Below, one piece after another: positions 33,867 through 46,615 of a stretch of DNA of 64,000 nt; positions within the stretch are counted from its first letter, which is position 1; each line of letters opens with the position of its first letter. Below the pieces are notes generated by a model. It searched no databases. It saw only the letters and a program-made list of their open reading frames with translations, and was not told the origin of the DNA. The translations under genes and the position numbers were made by a program. Origin of the DNA: Cavia porcellus (lineage: Eukaryota; Chordata; Mammalia; Rodentia; Caviidae); the NCBI RefSeq assembly GCF_034190915.1, contig NW_026947486.1:75248044-75312043 (forward strand), written 5' to 3'.

Positions 33867-34728
33867 AACAGAGAAAAACAATTTGACATACAGATAAATG
33901 AAACATGCAGATCAATTATACATGACCAAAAAATGTCTACAACCAGGCATATTGCAGTCAAAATTTCAGAAATTCAGCATAAGAATAAAATCTTAAAAGC
34001 TATGAGGGAAAAGAAACAATCATGCATAAAGGAAAAGTCCATTGGCACAAACTTCCAAGTCAAGGAGAACTTGGAGTGAAGTATTTCAAGAACCAAAGGA
34101 AAACAACTTTCAATCCAGATTGATATACCCTGCAAAACTACCATTCAAATGTGAGGAGAAATAAGATACTTCCATGACAAAGAACAACTGAGGAAATATA
34201 TAAACAAAAAACTAGCTCTCCAAAATGTTCTGAAGGACATTCTAGAAAGAGATAATAAGGGCTACAGCTCCATAAACCCCAACAAAAGGAATCCTCTATG
34301 TAAGGACAGAAATTAGAAGAAAGGGGAAAAAGGGAGGGAAGCCAGCAACAGAAAAATCATGATAATGAGAAGTCAATACTTCTCAATTATAATCATCAAT
34401 ATTTATGTTCTCAATTCACCAATCAAATTATACAGACTGACTGAATAGATAAAGAAGCAAGATCAACAATATGCTACATACAAGAAGCACATTTAAGTCA
34501 AAGTGAAATTCATAGATCTAAAGTCAAAGAATAGAAAATAATACTCCATGCAACAGGAATCCAGTAAAAAAGCAGGGAATGCTATTGTATTTGCAGATAA
34601 AGTGAATTTCAAGTCAAGACAGATTAAGAGAAGTAAAGAAGGTCACTATATCCTTGAAAAGAGAACAACCTAAGAGGAAGAGATAAAAATCATAAATATA
34701 TAAGCAACAAATACCAGTGCACCAAATG

Positions 34729-34775
34729 TGTCTATATCTATATCTACATCTATATCTATATCTATATCTATATTA
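34729..34775. repeat. (TATATC)n microsatellite in L1 ORF2
   Basis: Repeats of tctata with tatctacatc interruptions, about seven units, within the endonuclease coding region of the L1. Confidence 0.9.
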
Positions 34776-36230
34776 CTAGCAGTCAGGAAAAATTTTAAAA
34801 AGCCCTAATACATTGTATCGAGAGACCTCAATATCCCACTATCACAAAAAGACAGATTAATTAGAGAAAAAATCAACAATTACATATTAGAACTGAACCA
34901 AGCTTTAAAAGAATGGACTTAGTAGATATCTATAGAGGGCCACACTGACATCAGAATACTCAGCTAACCTTTGGGCATTCTCCAAAATAGGCCACACACT
35001 GGCTCATAGAACATGCTTAAGTAGATGCAAAGGGGTTGAAATTATATCATGCATACTATCAGACCACAGTGCACTGAAATTCAAAATTTATGGTGAAAGA
35101 AACCACAAGAACTTCATAAACAAATGGAAATTAAATAGCACCATACTAAACAACTAATGAGTCATAGCTGAAATTAAAGAAGAAATGAGACTTTTCACTG
35201 ATAGATGATGTCTTTTTAACATATTAAAAAGATTTTGCATAGCAAATCACCAAAGAGTGAAGAGACAACCCACAATGTGAGAGAAAATGTTTGCCAGCTA
35301 TTCCTCAGAAAAAAGATTACTATCAAGTATATATAAAGAACTCAAAAAAAATCAGTCCTTTCAAATTTAAAGATCCACTCCAAAAATGGGAAGCTGAGAT
35401 GAATACACAATTCTCAGATAAAGAAATGCAACCAGCAAGTAAATATATGAAAAAAGTGTTTAGCATCACTGGTTAATTGAAAGATGCGAATTAAAACAAT
35501 GCTGAGATTGTACCTCACTCAAGAAAGAATGGCTGCTGTTAAGAAATCAACCAATAACAAATGCTGGAGGGGCTGTGGGGGAAAAAGGAACACTTCTACA
35601 TTCTTGGTAGGAGTGCAGAGTGGTATAACTACTCTGGAAATCAGTGTAAGGGTTCCTGAATAAAGTAGGATTGCAGGTTACATTAGACCCAGCTATTTCC
35701 TTACTGAATATCTTCCTATAAGAAGTAAAAACATCTTACAACAGTGATATACGTACACTCATGTTTATAGCACCTTAATTTGCTGTATCTTAGAAACAAC
35801 CTAAATACCCATCAACTGTGGAATGGACACAAAGAATGTGGTATTTTTGTAGAGTGGAGCACTACTCAGCCATAAAGAAGGATAAACTTGAGACTTTTAT
35901 AGGTAAATGGATGCAACTTGATACATACTCATTAGTGAAATAAATCAGATATGCATGTGGACACATTGTGTTGTCTCACTAGTGTGAAAATCTTAAAGAA
36001 ACTATATACATAAAAGATAGTTAAGATATTTATACTACTGATTTCTCTGAGGTCATTGAAGAGAAAGGTTTGTGCTAGCGTTATTTGGATGATTAAATAA
36101 AGGTTTCTTGTAGTCTGAGTAACTGATTTGAAGATAACAATGTATATTGTATGTATCATTGTCATCTCATAATTATTGTGTTTTGAAGTTTTTTCTCTTT
36201 AAAATAAAATTTTAAAAATTAAAACTTAAA

Positions 36231-37084
36231 AAAATTAAAAGAATATGACATGAGAAATTAAAACCATTGAAAATTCCTCTCAGGGGGATAAATCCTACAC
36301 ATTAGTAAAGGCCTCCCTTTAAGAGATGAAATAAACACATAAATGACCTTAGGATAGACATTGAAGACTACTGTCAACCTGCAGGTTTAATGTTATACAT
36401 TTACATAAAATTATAAATTGTTACATTAGTTATATTTTACAAATTTTTCACTCCCTCCCCCTTTAATGGTAAACTGAATGATTCAAAGAATTGTACAGAG
36501 ATATGTCCAAGTATTACCAGTTACCTTTGCTTATTCCAGTGTTGACTAGACCAAGGATTTGAACATGATCCTCACATGGCCTGTTCATAGGTCTGTCAGT
36601 GATACACACATTCTGACAGAGAGGATTAAGATCAATAAGATTTCTCCTCAAAAAGGTAAAACTAGAACGAAACAATGATGTAAGAGCAAAACTTATGTAG
36701 TTGCATAAAATATGTAATACAGCTAGCAAATTAAGTACCTAAAGTAGAGCTAACTACCAAACAACTATTTGTTAGAAAGCATGTAATGTTAGGTACATTA
36801 TAGTCAAATTTTTAAACAATAAAACTATTTATTTTATACCCAAGTATAAATTTGAAGTTTGCTTTTGGAGGTTGATGCAGAAGACTTATAATGTCATCAA
36901 ATTTTATTCCATTCTTTAACTCCATCATCTCCAAAATATTTTTTATTTTATGCTTGTTCTCTGTGTCAAAAAATAAACCAGTATTCACACTTAAACAATG
37001 TTTGATCCAAAGTAGCTTCTATAGCTTACATACTAAAGCACTACATAGTTTGATGTGGAAATAGATAGTCTAAGTAACAGTGCA
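36231..37084. other. Anonymous stretch
   Basis: AT-rich, nothing recognisable; a 71-codon minus-strand frame at 36514-36729 has no known domain. Confidence 0.45.
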
Positions 37085-37330
37085 GTTTGTAAGCTAGCAA
37101 TGAGTACTTAACCAGTCCAGTCAATCAGAATCTAAAAGCCACCAAAACATGACCACATAAGGCAAATGGCACATGCAACCAATCAGGTCATTTCTATATC
37201 AGGTCTTTCCCTGCCCCATGCTTTCAGCTATAAATATAAACTGCATTTGTGGTGGAGTAGGTCTTTCTGAAGTGCTACTCCATTCTAGAACCAGTTTTTT
37301 TTTTCTTTTTTTAACCAAGCAAACTTGATA
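37085..37330 (+). mobile_element. Solo ERV-type LTR with promoter landmarks
   Basis: 'cagtccagtcaatcagaatc' and 'gcaaccaatcaggtca' carry CCAAT-type boxes, 'cagctataaatataaactgc' near 37227 is a TATA box, and 'ggtctttctgaagtgctact' then 'ccattctagaacc' resembles the R region of class I mammalian ERV LTRs. A degenerate T-rich/aaccaagcaaactt segment stands where the polyadenylation region is expected. No pol or gag next to it. LTR borders are approximate. Confidence 0.5.
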
Positions 37331-37388
37331 AAATTAATCATTTTCAGTTTTTTTTTTTTAAATCTCATATTTTAAGATATTTCCTCCA

Positions 37389-37495
37389 GGCTGGGGATTT
37401 AGCTCAGCGGCATAAGCGCCAGTCTTGCAAGCGGGCAGTCGTGAGTTCCATCCCTGGTACCGATAAAAAGGAAAAAGACCAAAAAATTAAAAAAG
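37389..37495 (+). mobile_element. ID-type tRNA-Ala SINE
   Basis: 'ggctggggatttagctcagc', 'ggcataagcgcc', loop CTTGCAA, 'gagttccatccctggtaccg', tail ataaaaaggaaaaagacc. Flanks 'gatatttcctcca' and 'ggtatttccccca' look like a slightly diverged target duplication. Confidence 0.9.
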
Positions 37496-38587
37496 GTATT
37501 TCCCCCAACTCCCGGTTTTTCACATAACAGCATCTGAAGAAGGAAGAGAGAGGGCAAACATAAGAACTGACTTGTCCCTTATTGCTGTTGCATTAAAGAA
37601 ATTCATTTGAAAAGTCCAATGTAAAATTCTTTTCTTTCTTTGATCAGAATTCAGTATCATATCCATTATCATCTCTGTCACTGGCTAAAAGGAATGTGAC
37701 AGTCATGACTGACTTAGATCATGGCTTGAAAACTGTTTATCATATGTATTTTTATAAATAAAATTTTATTAGAGCACAAATGTACCCATTTATTTATATA
37801 TTATCTACAGCTGCTTTCACAGTATGGTAACTGAGATGAATGACTGTAAACAGAGACCAAAAGGGTCTTGGTTGAGCTAAATTACAGAATTGTAACAGAA
37901 ACCACGGAGCCTAAAATATTTTCTACTTGGGCCTTTGCATAATATTTGCCAAAATCTGAATCAGATTTATCAATATTCATCCCTTGAACACATTTGCTAT
38001 CTGAATAAATTGAAGTTCTATGAACAGATGAAAAGAGAGAATTGACTTTTGGGTAAGGTGTAACATGATGCCTCTATGGAAAATACAGAGGTTAAGAAAA
38101 ACTATGGATAATCATGAAAAGGAATAAATGAAAATCTGAAGTTCTTCAGTTCCTGATAAAATTTCAGCTTATAGTTCTAATCATGGTTTTGTGCTGGAAA
38201 GGAAGGGAAACAAAAAATACAGCTTAACATCATGATGAATTGATTTATTGGAGATATAATTAATACCATTAGGATTCAAAGCAGAAGATTAAAGAGTTTT
38301 GCTCAAAATTAATTTTTGTTGTACATTTTTGGAGCTAGCTCTCAGTATTTATATGAGGATCATGAAATGCATACTACTGACCAATTATGACATTGTCCTT
38401 TCAAAACTGTGTCAACAAGGAGACATAATACATTTAATATGAAATAGAAGTTCTGCTTTATTTAAAATAAACATTGGAAGAAGTATGCTATAATTTCTTT
38501 TCCTAAAAACTTTCAATATGTGTACTTTCGAAGATGTTAGTGATCTTTTAATTATATTCCCACATCATACTTTTAAAATTAATCTTG

Positions 38588-38589
<2 letters not shown>

Positions 38590-38625
<36 letters not shown>
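38590..38625. repeat. (TG)n microsatellite
   Basis: About 18 uninterrupted tg units; likely length-variable. Confidence 0.95.
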
Positions 38626-38627
<2 letters not shown>

Positions 38628-38628
<1 letters not shown>

Positions 38629-38682
38629 ACTGGGGACTGAACTTTTGTTCACATATTACCGTGGATCTACAGCCTCAGTCCC
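38628..38682 (-). mobile_element. ID-type SINE remnant, antisense
   Basis: 'actggggactgaacttttgt' then 'ctacagcctcagtccc' is the antisense of a classical ID SINE, next to the TG repeat that often grows from SINE tails. Confidence 0.5.
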
Positions 38683-41419
38683 AGAATTAATTTTCATGAA
38701 ACAAATATATAGTGTCATTTTGTTTGTGAACTATAACTTTTAGATGAATCTTTTTGCTTTTACGTTACAGAAAAGTTAAATATTCTATAGCTTCCTATCA
38801 TGTCTTCAAATGTGTGGATATTCTATATAGATGAGTGTTTTCATGGCATGTTAAAAGACACCAGAAAGGCCTACCTGTCCTAAAACATATTTCTTCAGAA
38901 TAATCTCAAAACTTGCAAATAGAGAATCATTGTTTGGAGTCACAAATGTTTACTTTTAGTTGGGCACAACCATGTATTGTTTGTATGATTTTACTCAGGA
39001 TATTTATGCTTTCCTGACTCTGTTTTCATTAGCAACATGGAAACCATACACTGTTCCTGTATTCTGTAGACATTATATAAACTAAATGATAATTATGGTG
39101 TTATTTTTAAAATGCAAGTGATATGCAAATATAAGAATTTAACATTAAGGTATAGTTACATCTAAATAAATAATTCACTATGTTAATATATATGTAATTC
39201 ACATATCTTTGAAATTTAACTTATATTAGTTTTTAGCATGATATCAGCAAGAAACAAGACCAAAAAAAAGAACCAAAAAAGTAGTAGACAAAAATTTGAA
39301 ACTTTAAAACTAACTTCCAAGTCCTAGATGGCAGAGTAAAGAAAAGAGTCTAGTAGCACAGAGAATTTGATTACTGATTGTTTGTTACACTAGGAGAAAC
39401 AACAAAAGAAAACCTCAGAAAGGAAGTGGGATGATAACAAAAAATTTTCATAATTTTTATATATTTCCAAATTTAACAGTGCTTAATAATAATAATTGAA
39501 TCATATACATATCAAATATGTATAGAACAATTAAAGGCTACATAAAAGAACTGAATTAGTGAAAATTTATTGCATTTCAAAATAAGACATGAGAATAGAA
39601 TACTGAAATCCTAGAGGAAAAACATCTTACATTAAGAACAACATGTAAGTAAAAATGTAGAGAAATGAATATAGGACATGCAATCAAACAGGCAGTAGTT
39701 GACTATCTACTTGAGATATGGGTTTTAGTAAGAGCCTGTATAGAAATACACAGTAATGTACAAGACTGGTGAACTTCAAGCCAGATCAAGGTAGAAATTT
39801 TTTCCATAATCCACACATTTCCATAATCATAATCATCCATATGAAATATTTATAATATACAGACACATATAACATGTACTACCGGAATTTTTGACACTAT
39901 ACTGTTACACTTAACGTTGATTCCACTTGCCTATTTATATATCATCTATTTACCTGTTTCTATTTAAATTTCTAAATATCTAGAGCAAGTTGTTTCACAG
40001 TACACTGTTTCAGTGACTAATGTTTTGTAAATTGCCTTGGTTATAATGGATAGTGAGTTTTTCATCACAGATCTATATGATATTATTTTATGCTTATTGT
40101 TGATTTCCAAGATTGAGTCTTTGAGGATGATGGGAGTATGAGTGACCCAATTCAGGGATTTATATTTGGAAAGCAAGTGCAGGCGATCTTCAAAGTTGTA
40201 TGTTGAAAAATGTTATCACTCATTAAACTAATGTACAAAGCTGTTGCAGTTGTATTTTTCCTGAGTGCGCTCTGTTTACTGCATCCGACAAACAAAATGT
40301 ACTGAAGAATCCTGCTTCTAGAAGAGAACTGAAGAGTGCAAGTAGTCCAGCCACCTGCTTCCAGGCGTGACAGCATCTTACTACAGTTATCTATTTTATT
40401 AATAACAGCTACAGGGGTAAGGAACTATCTATATGTTACTTTTGAACTAAAAAAATAATGTAGCAGATTATTCTTACTGGAAAAGGAGGAATGTTCTCTT
40501 TTATGTATTTGCTTTAAACGAACCTATTCTACTCAACAATTTGGAAATCACATCTCATTTCAAGGTAGTTCCACTTATTTCCTCTGATGTTAACCATACT
40601 ATTATCAGAGTGATCTTCCAGCCCAATTCCATGCTTTATGTTCCCACACTGTATCTCTTTTGGCATTTCCCATCTGGCATTCAAGTTTTTATAGATCCGT
40701 TGTCCACCAAAAACAGGATATGTGATAATGATGTGACCAGGAAGAAAAGGACTAGATAAATTATGGCCTTTAATGTTTTCATCTTAACATGAATCAAAAC
40801 CCTAACAATAATATAAAGAATGATGATGCCCATTTTCTAGTAATAAGACCTCTCTGATTGCTTTTCAAATGAGGTCATTTACTTTCAGTTGTAAAACTGG
40901 GAGATTATTTCATAAGGGGAATATTTTCATATTTAAGTGAATATAGTACTTAACAATAGATAGAACTATATTAAAGGAACTTGCTTTATTGACTATATCA
41001 CAACAGTCTTCTATATAAATACCTAATCTAGAGCATTCATTTTAAAATGTCACCTTCTCCCTATTTTGAAATGATATTAACTATAATGTTTAAAAGTGGA
41101 TGATATGGTTATTTTCATGTTGTCAAATATATTATTGAGATGTCATGAATTGGCAATAATAGTACTAGAGTATTATTCATGCTTTGGGGTTTTATTAATA
41201 GTTTACAGTGATCTTGTGACCAAATTTGTTGAATATGATTCAAATAACTTAAAATGATAATTAATTTCAAAATATTTATCTCTGCTGACACAGTTACAAT
41301 TTATTTCACAAATGTTTTATTATAACAAATATATGTTTGTAATATAGTATTTAAGATAGTTTTCATAATAACTTTTCAAATCATTCTTGTTAGTCTTATA
41401 ATCAGAAGAGATTTTATCA

Positions 41420-41515
41420 GCTGGGGATTTAGCTCAGTGCCATAAGCACCAGCCTCGCAAGCACGCAGTCATGAGTTTGATCCCCGGTACAAAAAAAAAA
41501 AAAAAAAAAAAAAAA
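41420..41515 (+). mobile_element. ID-type SINE with pure A tail and target duplication
   Basis: 'gctggggatttagctcagtg', 'cgcaagcacgcagtcatgag', 'tttgatccccggtac' and ~25 A. Flanks atcagaagagattttatca (41401-41419) and atcagaagaaatattatca (41522-41540) match at 17 of 19 bases. Confidence 0.9.
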
Positions 41516-41909
41516 TCAAAGATCAGAAGAAATATTATCAATTAGCTTAAGTACTCAACTGACTTTCACGATGAATCACAATTAGTACCCCATTATAGGT
41601 TCAGTGAAACACTCTTCAATCCATAGATAAAATTGTGTTTGTACTCAATTTTACTAATTTGTGTTTATACACAAATCTACTAAAAATCATAACTCTTTAA
41701 ATTCTTAAATTTGCACATAATAAAACTACTCTCCAATACTTTTTTCAATTCTACACACTAAGCTGCTGAAAGAGCCTGTCCTAGAAACCAAGCAACCAGT
41801 AAAAATCCAATGTTCATTCATCAATACCTGCAGGGTCCAATTCATGGACTTCATGTTTTATTATTCAATTGTAAATCGATGACTATAGTTTTCACTTCAA
41901 TCTTTTGGA

Positions 41910-42320
41910 AAATATTGGAGCTCTCATGAACTACTAATGAAAATTTAAATTGGTATAAATCCTTTTGAAAACTACTGATATTTACTAAAATTAAACTACC
42001 ATATACCTCACAACTCACAAATTCCACTCATAAATATAATCCAATAAAATGTATATTATATGTTCACTAGAGGATGTATACATGAGAGTTCACTGAATAA
42101 TCTTCATTACAGTCCCAAAATATCCAACAATAACAGAGGGACAATAGTTATGCAACATTACACTATATAACAGTAACAGTAAATACTCGACACCAAAATA
42201 CAGTAATATGACTGATACCAAAAGCATAATTTGAGCCACGGAAAAACATGGACGCAGAAAAGTATATTCTACTTTACTTTACATAGAACATCATTGGCAC
42301 ATAGTGCATGGAAAGTAGAA
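41910..42320 (+). mobile_element. Old L1M ORF2 3' end
   Basis: Ordered landmarks of the ORF2 C-terminus/3' UTR of old L1s: 'ttttgaaaactactgatatt', 'cacaaattccactcataaat', 'cccaaaatatccaacaataa'. Heavily mutated. Confidence 0.55.
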
Positions 42321-42668
42321 TGGAAGCCTCCTCTAGAGTTCTAGTAATGTTCTTATTAACCTGGTTATTGAAGACTCAAATTTTTTCAGCTTGTGAAAGT
42401 TCAGCAAGGTTGTATACTTATGATTTAAGCTCTTTATGCTATTTTTGAATCTTAAAAAGGCATATAACATTTTAGCATATGAGATGAATTTGTCACAAAT
42501 ACTATCACATACATGGTGTGGTCAGAGAAATGAGTACAAACATTAAAGCATTTCCTCATGTGTGAAATCTCACATGATATTGATTACACAATATTGATCA
42601 CTAACTTTTTAGAGAGGGAATTATCCAGATTCTTAAGGAGAATATGTGCCCAATGCTATACAGCTGAA

Positions 42669-42669
<1 letters not shown>

Positions 42670-42717
<48 letters not shown>
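42670..42717. repeat. (CA)n microsatellite
   Basis: About 24 uninterrupted ac units. Confidence 0.95.
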
Positions 42718-42719
<2 letters not shown>

Positions 42720-43195
42720 GTCCTTAAGTAAAAGGAAAGCAAGCTCTTTAAAAAGTTCAATGGATTGAGAAACATGAGCCTTGAGTTCTAACTCTGGCCC
42801 TATTCATTCATTCATTGACTGAACAATTTTTAAGTAGTAATATGTGCTTATGAGCCAGGTATACATACATACACATACACACAAAATTACATAAATATCT
42901 ATGATAAAGAGTGAGAATTATCTCTTATGAGATTTACTGTCCTTATCCATTAAATATTAAAATATAGTTTTTGGTCTATCAGTGGTAGCAAACCTATAGC
43001 ACATAGCCACAGTAGACTGACTATCACTGTAAGTTCTAAAATTTTGCCATCACTGGTCTGAATGGTCTTACAGGTCTCATGCAAATTTAACATCAAATTT
43101 ACCATTTTCCTCAAGGTAGCATTTTTCCAAACTGACACGCATTGGACATTAGTTTGCTGGTTGTTATTAAGGATAATAGAAAAAAATGTATCAGA

Positions 43196-43288
43196 CTGGG
43201 TGGGCATTTAGCTCAGTGGCTTAAGTGCCTGACTGGCAAGCGTGAGGTCATGAGTTCGATCCCTGGTATCAAAAAAGGAAAAAAAAAA
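43196..43288 (+). mobile_element. ID-type SINE
   Basis: 'ctgggtgggcatttagctca', 'gtgaggtcatgagttcgatc', 'cctggtatc', short A-rich tail; flanks 'aaaaaatgtat' on both sides. A subfamily with 'cgtgaggtca' rather than 'caggcagtcg'. Confidence 0.85.
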
Positions 43289-43626
43289 TGTATTATAGTA
43301 AAAACAGTTTGAGAAATGGGGCATTACTCAAAGTGAAACAAATATCTTTGTTGGGATATTTTCAGAAACTTATAATGTACTAATGTGAAATGAATTACCA
43401 AGAGGGAAGTATGTAGATCTCTCAAATTAATTTGACTGTGTAACTTCTGCACTCCTAAGAGAAAGTTCTTGGCAAATAGTACTAAAAATAAGTTTAAATC
43501 ACAGGAAACTTACCCAGAAATTAACCTTTTCTTATTAATCAATTAGTGATGCAATCCTAAGTGAAGAGATTATTATCCTATTTTACATGTCAGTTTAATT
43601 ATAGTTCTTCTAATATATAAAAATTG

Positions 43627-43680
43627 TATATATATATATATATACATAGGCATATATATTGATATATGTGTATTCATTTT
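43627..43680. repeat. (TA)n and related simple repeat
   Basis: tatatatat then catatatattgatatatgtg. Confidence 0.85.
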
Positions 43681-44015
43681 CATACATATAGATATGAAAA
43701 ATGGAAAGCATATAGTTTTAATTATCAAAGTTAATAGGTTTTCATTCTGATTGGTTTAAAAATGACATATTGTTGAAGTAGCCAACTATATTACTAGTAA
43801 ACTATAGATATAGACCATATTTCCAAATAAAAATACTACTTTGATGTGTTTGCAATGTACATTTTGAGTTTTACCTATGAAAAATATCAAAGTGAGGCAA
43901 ATGCTTTAGTTTTTATTCCTAGAGGATATATTTTTAATTCCAGGCATCTAATTTAATGACTTTAAAATTTCCATTTTCAGCAAGTTCTTAATAAAGGTTT
44001 TAAAAACGGTTTTTA

Positions 44016-44117
44016 GGGGATGGAGATTTAGTTCAGTGGCATAAACATCTGCCTGGTAATCGTGAGGTCATGAGTTCAATCTCGTCCCAGAAAGAAAATA
44101 ACAAAAATTTAAAAATT
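44016..44117 (+). mobile_element. ID-type SINE
   Basis: 'ggggatggagatttagttca', 'cgtgaggtcatgagttcaat', then aaagaaaataacaaaaattt tail. Same 'cgtgaggtca' subfamily as the copy at 43196. Confidence 0.8.
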
Positions 44118-44696
44118 AAAATGAATTTTAAAAATTTGAATAATAGCTGAGTGTTTGGGTATTACAGTGGTTTTCACTGAGATATTGTAATGGGGTAAGA
44201 GTATTGAATTCAATTAAAATATAATAGATGTAATAGCATAATTTAATTGCTGAATTAAATATTTAAAACCCATTGACATCTGAAACTAGTTACTAAAATA
44301 AAGTTAATCAAAAACATTCATTTGTCTTTTGATAGTTTGTACTCAGGTAAAGATTATTAGTAAAAACTATTTCATTTCAAGTGATAAAAGAAAAGAAGGA
44401 TTACATTACAAATAAGATCTACTTTTACCTCAGAGTCTTTCACAAAAAATTCTATTGTCAATATGACCTAAAATAATTAGAATCAGTAATATGATTATGA
44501 GAATCTAAATGTGAATCATGACTCACTAGATTGAAAGGTCAAGTTGCACCATCCCCAGTTTGCTATATCACTTCATTTCCACTGACTCAAGGAGGAGTTT
44601 GCTATGTTTGCCAACCTGAATTTGCAGAGAGATTTCCTTTGTAGTTATTTACCAATTTAATGATTCAGAGTTCAGAATATTAAGCTAGGACTTTTT

Positions 44697-44784
44697 AAAG
44701 CTGTGAACGTAGTTCAGTGATAGAGTGCTCACTTAGCATGCACAAGGCCTTTGGTTGGATCCAGAGTACTAAAAAAAAAAAAAA
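44697..44784 (+). mobile_element. Classical ID SINE
   Basis: 'gtagttcagtgatagagtgc', 'acttagcatgcacaaggcct', 'ttggttggatccagagtact' and 14 A: the general rodent ID form (single-base D loop, 'tagcatgcacaaggcc') rather than the form that predominates here. Confidence 0.85.
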
Positions 44785-44790
44785 CAATAA

Positions 44791-44960
44791 GATGCTTCTA
44801 AGGTTTATTTAGCTCACAGTTTGTAGGTGCTTTAGTCTATAATAGGCCAGCCTGAAGGTGGAATGGCATATGGTAGCGGGCAACAGTTTATAGTGGTGGA
44901 AAATAGCAAAAGCAAGGAAAGGAAAAGGAAGTGAGGAAAACACATTGTTTATTGTGAAAT
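44791..44960 (-). mobile_element. MaLR-type LTR fragment, antisense
   Basis: 'taaggtttatttagctcaca', 'gtttgtaggtgctttagtct' and 'ggtggaatggcatatggtag' follow the antisense order of MST-like LTR 3' halves. Confidence 0.5.
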
Positions 44961-45949
44961 TTCCTGATTTAATTTGACATTTCATCTGTAACAGAAATGT
45001 TATTAACATGTCGTTAATTACTATGCAAACATTTGATTTAAATATACTTAATTAATAGAAGATATAGGAATCTTCAGGTTGATTTTCTTCTTTTATATTC
45101 TTATTCTCAAAGGTTTTGTGTTGGTAAAAATTCTTAAGTAATCCTGCAGAGTTATATACCAGTTTTAGTGTTGTATTTACTAAAACTTTTTTTTTCTTAA
45201 AACAGGCTTTATTCCTCACTGTCAATTTTGTCACTAGCTTTACAACAGTTAATTATCTCATTCAGATGTTCTCTGATAGGAAAAACAATTGAAACTTTAT
45301 TTTCCCATGGAAAAAATTGTTTAGATGCCTTGATATTTTGTAGATAGTCTGACCTAATCATGACATAAAATGCTTTCATTTCCCATAGCAATATTATGGA
45401 AACATTTTGAAAATTGAAAAAAAAATACTTAAAATTGATCATTCAAGATATAACTCTATGAAAGCTCCTTATTGTTAATATACGATGAGGTAACTTATAA
45501 GGAATAATTCTACATCATTTTTGCTTCATAGTTGGAAAGTAACATTTTGTTTTGTTTTTGCTCTGAACAATACTCTGTTATCCAAATCTGCCTGCATCCC
45601 ATGAGATGAGTTGTATAACAAGGTGCTTGTGCCAGAACTAATAATCTAGCTGAAGGTCATTGACCAGAGAACATCCATCCTTTACTCTTTGGGATCTGAA
45701 ACAAGGAATCTCAACAGTTAATAAGAAATGACTCCTCATAGAAACAAACAACTTTAAAAAGATAATAAACTAAGACATCTCAAAGTATAATTCATTTTTT
45801 AAAAATTAGATTCTGACTATTTTCTTAGAAGTGCATTTAAGTTTGTTCTTTACTTTTCTTTTTTCCTATGTCTGAAGCAGTGAGATAACTGTCTATGATG
45901 CCAAAGCACTGAGACAAAGTAAAGTAAAGATAGAAAGAGTTGGAGGTAA

Positions 45950-46235
45950 CTCAAAAACTCTGGATGGCATTTAAATCAGCAGGTCCTAATGATTGGTGAC
46001 TAAGGATTCTAAAGGCAATGGTGCATGTTATTGCAAAGCTCTTTGCTGCTATTTTGAGGATTATTCTCAGAGAAGAAGTGGCAGAAGTCTGAAATAGAGT
46101 TCAGTGCCCAATTTTACTAAAAGGATGATCTTGGAAAATTGTAGGTCTGTTAGTTTAACTTCAGTACCTAGGATGATAGTGGAAAAAGTCATTATACTTC
46201 CAATTTGAAAATGCTTACAGGGGCATAGAATGTTG
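45950..46235 (+). mobile_element. Ancient L3/CR1 LINE reverse transcriptase fragment
   Basis: Frame at about 46133-46230 reads CRSVSLTSVPRMIVEKVI, matching the conserved CR1/L3-clade RT block (NYRPVSLTSVPGK.MEK.I). The upstream bases fit the preceding 'VP...KG....' part. CR1/L3 elements ceased activity early in mammal evolution, so this is among the oldest insertions here. Confidence 0.6.
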
Positions 46236-46494
46236 AATAATGAACAAATAATATGATGTATATTTTATTTCCCCCTCTAAAATATTGACGTCCTTTGTAG
46301 AGGGATAATAATTATATGCCTCCAAACACTATTTAGTGTTTCCATCTCACCAAGTCTTAATTTTTTCCCATTTTGTTGTTTAAAGTTAGTCTTTATAGTA
46401 GCTAGTTATGGTGCTATTCCAGAGACAGAGAAAAAATTTTTGCTGTCTATAATATACTATTAATATTTAATACTTTATTTTTTGTTGGTCATTC

Positions 46495-46600
46495 TATAAT
46501 ACTACTGACAAGCTGTGTGACTTTAAGAAAGTTACTAAACTTTTCTAAGTCTCTTTCCACATCTGTAAAAGCTGAAGATCTCCTCCAGTCCTCTGAATTT
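46495..46600 (+). mobile_element. MIR SINE fragment
   Basis: 'gacaagctgtgtgactttaa', 'gaaagttactaaacttttct' and 'ccacatctgtaaaagctgaa' reproduce the MIR core (agctgtgtgaccttgggcaa...). Confidence 0.8.
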
Positions 46601-46615
46601 ATTGGTTAAAATAAA

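Larger units (their letters stand above)
31880..36230 (+). mobile_element. Sense L1 with long 5' UTR, RT deleted
   Basis: 5' UTR about 31880-33450, ORF1 about 33460-34300, ORF2 endonuclease 34380-35190, then at about 35195-35215 an abrupt change to the ORF2 C-terminal coding part ('aaaatgtttgccagctattc') and 3' UTR, ending 'tttttctctttaaaataaaa' at about 36212. The whole reverse transcriptase is missing, so the ~4.3 kb copy is an internally deleted L1. No tandem monomers are seen in this 5' UTR, unlike the L1 at 53070. Minute insertions lie at 33111 and 34729. Confidence 0.8.
37496..41400. other. Mostly anonymous stretch
   Basis: Apart from the TG microsatellite and the ID remnant listed separately, nothing recognisable. 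39300-39430 ('tagatggcagagtaaagaaa') might be an old L1 5' end. Frames at 40152-40376 (minus) and 40541-40759 (plus) have no known domain. Confidence 0.4.

Noticed and set aside
39320..39345. CTCF-like 'cctagatggcag'
   Set aside because: 5' half of the core is absent, and the context may be an old L1 5' end.
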